Source of the DNA: Candidatus Zixiibacteriota bacterium | GTDB lineage: Bacteria > Zixibacteria > MSB-5A5 > GN15 > JAAZOE01 | NCBI GenBank assembly: GCA_012797915.1 | Contig: JAAZOE010000414.1 | Coordinates: 1 to 6,582 of the forward strand | Length of the DNA: 6,582 bases | Direction of reading: 5' to 3' | Shown here: positions 6,456 through 6,582 of the stretch, piece by piece | Layout of the letters: each line of letters opens with the position of its first letter | Numbering within the stretch: the stretch's first letter is position 1 | Notes under the pieces: generated by a model | What the model was told of the DNA's origin: nothing | Database searches by the model: none | What the model saw: only the letters and a program-made list of their open reading frames with translations | Position numbers and translations under genes: made by a program

Positions 6456-6582
6456 TCAATGCGGGAACCGACAGCACCCGGCGAATTCGTCCGGGCAGAT
6501 ATGGCTGGGATTCCCGTCGCTGCACCACCCATCGACATCGTAGGCGTAGTATGGACGCAGGGGATTGGTGCAGTTCGGTCCG
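6456..6582 (-). CDS. Second small cysteine-rich protein, paralogue of the neighbour (C-terminal part only)
   Basis: A partial gene whose start lies beyond the right edge. On the minus strand the frame from base 6581 down to TGA (6458-6456) encodes 41 residues beginning GPNCTNPLRPYYAYDVDG and ending CPDEFAGCCRFPH. Aligned by eye with residues 51-90 of the complete neighbour, 24 of 41 columns are identical with one single-residue gap. All five cysteines of that region coincide, as do CTNPL.PYY, CPD.F.GCC and the final R.P before the stop. This conservation across a recent tandem duplication, with differences spread through the non-cysteine positions, argues that it is a real gene. It presumably has a signal peptide and the remaining N-terminal cysteines upstream. 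Function unknown, as for the neighbour. Confidence 0.82.
   Translation of the reverse strand, partial: GPNCTNPLRPYYAYDVDGWCSDGNPSHICPDEFAGCCRFPH

Noticed and set aside
1..6582. CRISPR array, tRNA/rRNA genes, insertion sequence or attachment site
   Set aside because: No regularly spaced direct repeats, tRNA cloverleaf, rRNA segments, transposase frame or terminal inverted repeats are seen. The only repeats are the paralogous cysteine-rich genes and local hairpins.

Overview
The window reads as a piece of a Gram-negative, flagellated bacterium with a moderately GC-rich genome (roughly 60 % by eye). It carries exported peptidases with cleavable signal peptides, a MotA/MotB stator pair whose MotB has a peptidoglycan-binding OmpA-type domain, and probable Shine-Dalgarno sites of the GGAGG type. 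No marker fixes the phylum. The M16 pair with a fused lipoprotein-sorting-like tail is reminiscent of deep-branching Gram-negative lineages (Acidobacteria, Zixibacteria and similar), but that is only a guess.

Layout, left to right. (1) The 3' end of a plus-strand gene, probably signal peptide peptidase SppA, ending at 267. (2) A two-gene plus-strand operon of M16 (insulinase/pitrilysin) peptidases. The first gene (388-1890) has the complete HxxEH zinc motif. The second (1905-4034) has lost it and carries an extra C-terminal domain. A strong Rho-independent terminator follows (4076-4111). (3) A convergent minus-strand operon, motA (5846-4989) then motB (4983-4123), encoding the flagellar stator. 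A good candidate sigma-28 (FliA) promoter lies about 58 bases upstream of motA (5904-5930). (4) About 130 bases of unexplained spacer. (5) A minus-strand gene for an 8-cysteine secreted micro-protein (6377-6105) with a 13-bp terminator-like hairpin behind it. (6) The 3' end of a second, clearly paralogous cysteine-rich gene (6456-6582), cut by the window edge.

How the parts work together. The M16 genes look like a catalytic/non-catalytic pair acting outside the cytoplasm, as in other bacterial and mitochondrial M16 heterodimers. MotA and MotB together form the torque-generating ion channel of the flagellar motor. The most novel-looking item is the tandem family of small exported cysteine-rich proteins at the right edge. 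I recognise no family for them, and the second copy is visible only as a 41-residue C-terminal fragment.
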